Assembly (NCBI RefSeq): GCF_003860345.1
Contig: NZ_CP034179.1
Span: 868,001 to 932,000 of the forward strand
DNA: 64,000 nt
Source: Caenibius tardaugens NBRC 16725
Lineage (GTDB): Bacteria; Pseudomonadota; Alphaproteobacteria; Sphingomonadales; Sphingomonadaceae
Direction of reading: 5' to 3'
Shown: one piece after another, positions 61,709-64,000 of the stretch
How positions within the stretch are numbered: the first letter of the stretch is position 1
Layout of the letters: every line of letters starts with the position of its first letter
The notes under the pieces: model-generated
Database searches by the model: none
The model's input: the letters and a program-made list of their open reading frames with translations, nothing else
Told to the model about the DNA's origin: nothing
Program-made: the position numbers and the translations under genes

Positions 61709-64000
61709 ATGAACGCTACATATCGAGTGAGTGCGCTGATGGCCGCATCGTGTCTGACGGCAGTCTGTGCAAGCGGGGCCATGGCGCAGGATGCAGCGGA
61801 GGCCCCTGCGGGTTTGCAGGAAATCGTTGTCACCGCGCAAAAGCGGGCGGAAAATCTTCAGAATACCCCGCTCGCGGTTAGTGCTCTGACCGGCGAAGCG
61901 CTTGAGGCGCGGCGCATTTCGGACATCAGCAATATCGGCTCGGTCGCGCCGAACCTGACCACTAGCATTACCCCGGCATCGACGACCAACATTACCGTGC
62001 ATATTCGCGGAATCGGGGAATCCGATCCAGTGCTGACGGTGGATTCCCCGGTGGGTATCTATGTCGATGGCGTGGTGATCGGGCGGACGACAGGCGCCGT
62101 GTTTGATCTGGTCGACTTGCAGCGGGTCGAGGTTTTGCGCGGACCGCAAGGCACGCTCTATGGCCGCAATACGACGGGCGGCGCCGTCAATTTCATCACC
62201 GCCAAACCTGCCGACACGTTCAAGGGTTCGCAGACCTTCGGGTATGGCAATCTTGGCTACATGCTCTCGCGGACCAGTGTCGACACGGGCGAGATCGCCA
62301 AGTCCGGGCTGAAGTTCAAACTGTCCTACGTGCACAAGCAACGCAACGGCTACGCCGATGATCTCAACCAGCCCGACAAGCGCGATCCGGGGGCCTATAA
62401 CACCGACGCGTTCCGCGTCGCGGCGCGGTTCGATAACGGCGGTCCTGTGCGGGTCGACTACGCGTTCGATTATAACGACGCGAAGAGCTATGCTGTTCCG
62501 TTCCAGCTAGCTTACGTTCGGTCGGATATTGCCGGCTATTTCGCCAATTCGCAGGCTTTGGGCGGGAACCCGCTCGTCTATTCGCGGGATCGGCTCAATA
62601 CCTTGCGGCTGGGGCAGGGGCTGCTGCACGACAAGGTGCGTGGTCACACGCTGACGATCGAGGCTGATCTGGCCGATAACCTGACCTTGCGTTCGCTTAC
62701 CGGCATCCGCAAATGGACCAATACGGTGGCCGAGGCCGATATGGATGGCAACGATGGTCTGCGCGGTCTGACTGTCAGCCCCGCCATCATCACGCCGCCC
62801 GACTACAAGTTCGTGTCGCTCGGCGTAAATGATATTCGCCTGTTTTCCGGCGTAAACGCACGGGCGCAGAAGCAGTTTTCGCAGGAACTGAACCTGCTGG
62901 GCAAGATCGGTGACAAGATCGAATTCGTTCTGGGCGGGTTCTATTATCGCGAGAAGGCGAGCGAAAATAACCCTTCGCAGCTGGCGTTGATCATGGAATC
63001 GCCTGTGGCCATCCCGCTCGGCGGCGGTCTGACGACAAACTATTTTGCCACCGATCTCGATCCGCCATTCTATTACAAGCATACCTCCAAATCGGCGGCG
63101 GTGTTCGGGCAGGCGACTTTCCGGGCAACAGACAAGCTCAGCCTGACAGGTGGGCTGCGTTATACCGAAGACCGCAAGCATATGGACCAGATCGCCTCGA
63201 TCCCGCGCGATCTGCGCAAGAAGTTCAGCCAGCTCAACTGGGCGGTGAGCGCAGATTACCGGTTTACCGACCGGGTGATGGGCTATGCGCGGGTGGCGAC
63301 GGGCTACAAGGCCGGCGGGTTTAACCCGCGCTCTGTCGGCGGGAGCTTCGATCCGGAAAAGATCATCTCCTATGAGGCCGGACTCAAGACCGAACTGCTT
63401 GACCGGCGCCTGCGGTTTAATCTCACCGCGTTCCATTCGCGCTACAAGGATTTGCAGGTCAGCCAGTTCCTCGCCGGAAGCAGCGGTGCCTCAACGATCA
63501 CGGTCAACGCCGGCAAGGCAACCTATACCGGGATCGAGGCTGAAGTTGTGGCCCAACCTGCAAAGGGCCTGACCTTCAACGGGTCGTTTGGCTACGTTGA
63601 CCGTAAATACAAGAGCTTTGTGATCCGCGATGCGGAGACGAACGAGCTGGTCGATGTCGCGAACGAAGCGCGCTTCAGCTATTCGGCCAGCACCACCGTC
63701 AATGCCGGTGTGCAATACGACACCGAAGTAGCGGACGTGGGCAAGCTCACCGCACGGCTTGACTGGACCTATCGCGGAAAAATCTATTTCCATCCCCTCG
63801 ATCGGCTGAACCCGTTCAACCGTGAGATCGCCGATGGCGGTGCGGGCCGTTTCGATGCGCGCATTGCCCTGTCGGATATCGATCTCGGGCCGACGCGCGC
63901 CACAGTCGCGCTGTGGGGCAAGAACATCACCAACAAGGATTACCTCTATGCCGGGATCGATTTCGGGTCGCTCGGTTTTGCCGGGGTCTCATACGCCGAA
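61709..64000 (+). CDS. TonB-dependent receptor, truncated by window edge
   Basis: Open from ATG at 61709 (GGGGA just upstream) to the last base, 764 codons, probably within a few tens of residues of the end. Signal peptide MNATYRVSALMAASCLTAVCASGAMAQ. TonB box LQEIVVTAQKRAENLQ; plug VHIRGIGES, VGIYVDGVVIG, LQRVEVLRGPQGTLYGRNTTGGAVNFITAKP. Barrel with GLRYTEDRKHM and ATGYKAGGFNPR. The VTAQKRAENLQxTPLAVSAL type is typical of sphingomonad catabolic loci. No substrate deduced; likely regulated by the AraC gene beside it. Confidence 0.95.
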   Translation, partial: MNATYRVSALMAASCLTAVCASGAMAQDAAEAPAGLQEIVVTAQKRAENLQNTPLAVSALTGEALEARRISDISNIGSVAPNLTTSITPASTTNITVHIRGIGESDPVLTVDSPVGIYVDGVVIGRTTGAVFDLVDLQRVEVLRGPQGTLYGRNTTGGAVNFITAKPADTFKGSQTFGYGNLGYMLSRTSVDTGEIAKSGLKFKLSYVHKQRNGYADDLNQPDKRDPGAYNTDAFRVAARFDNGGPVRVDYAFDYNDAKSYAVPFQLAYVRSDIAGYFANSQALGGNPLVYSRDRLNTLRLGQGLLHDKVRGHTLTIEADLADNLTLRSLTGIRKWTNTVAEADMDGNDGLRGLTVSPAIITPPDYKFVSLGVNDIRLFSGVNARAQKQFSQELNLLGKIGDKIEFVLGGFYYREKASENNPSQLALIMESPVAIPLGGGLTTNYFATDLDPPFYYKHTSKSAAVFGQATFRATDKLSLTGGLRYTEDRKHMDQIASIPRDLRKKFSQLNWAVSADYRFTDRVMGYARVATGYKAGGFNPRSVGGSFDPEKIISYEAGLKTELLDRRLRFNLTAFHSRYKDLQVSQFLAGSSGASTITVNAGKATYTGIEAEVVAQPAKGLTFNGSFGYVDRKYKSFVIRDAETNELVDVANEARFSYSASTTVNAGVQYDTEVADVGKLTARLDWTYRGKIYFHPLDRLNPFNREIADGGAGRFDARIALSDIDLGPTRATVALWGKNITNKDYLYAGIDFGSLGFAGVSYAE

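Overview
The window looks like an accessory region, plasmid or genomic island, of an alphaproteobacterium, most likely a sphingomonad (Sphingobium/Novosphingobium type). The evidence is moderately GC-rich coding sequence, a MucR/Ros zinc-finger regulator, the alphaproteobacterial trio of recombinase, DUF2924 and DUF3489 genes, four TonB-dependent receptors (TBDRs), many catabolic enzymes, and a heavy load of insertion sequences. I found no rRNA, tRNA, CRISPR array or core housekeeping gene.

Layout. 0-3.1 kb: a sulfatase cut by the left edge, then a truncated and a complete IS6-family element. 3.1-7.6 kb: a mobile-island fragment on the minus strand (ParB-like gene cut by the IS, MucR-type regulator, serine recombinase, DUF2924, DUF3489). 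8-10.4 kb: a DUF1254/DUF1214 exported protein, an internally deleted IS3 element and IS6 debris. 10.6-16.2 kb: a giant surface protein with about 19 passenger repeats, an autotransporter-type barrel, 18 consecutive prolines and an OmpA peptidoglycan-binding domain. 16.4-19.6 kb: IS5, IS6 and IS3 remnants. 19.6-29.8 kb: a catabolic cluster (KshA-like Rieske oxygenase, two SnoaL-like proteins, APH-type phosphotransferase, DUF7064/7065-like protein, TetR and AraC regulators, NAD-dependent epimerase-like protein, TBDR). 30-32.4 kb: IS6, IS110/IS1111 and an IS3 fragment. 32.5-41.7 kb: SDR, alpha/beta hydrolases, a TBDR, hydrolase relics, an IclR regulator and a second IS110/IS1111. 41.8-46.6 kb: two IS6 copies around an AraC regulator, two small proteins (one Dabb-like) and a zinc-type oxidoreductase. 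46.6-54.7 kb: an HTH regulator, a near-identical second TBDR, intact serine hydrolase and alpha/beta hydrolase, a broken IclR gene and a GDSL lipoprotein. 55-60 kb: IS6, then a second mobile-island fragment (5'-truncated DNA methyltransferase, DUF5681, Mrr-like nuclease, small unknowns). 60.4-64 kb: an AraC regulator divergent from a TBDR cut by the right edge.

How it fits together. The catabolic parts share a logic of outer-membrane uptake by a TBDR, cleavage by sulfatase or esterases, redox processing by Rieske, SDR and MDR enzymes, and local control by TetR, AraC or IclR proteins. The architecture has been built and eroded by at least seven IS6-family copies in one orientation, several nested against truncated relatives. 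A 3-kb TBDR segment occurs twice, almost identically, inside two otherwise diverged versions of one locus, and the two versions have lost complementary genes.

The most notable observations are: (1) the 3' noncoding region of the first IS1111-type element carries two short segments matching the two flanks of its own insertion site in an IS6 terminal repeat, as expected of a seekRNA/bridge RNA; (2) the autotransporter-OmpA chimera; (3) the mosaic duplicated TBDR/esterase locus; (4) a 54-bp near-perfect palindrome at the edge of the second island fragment.
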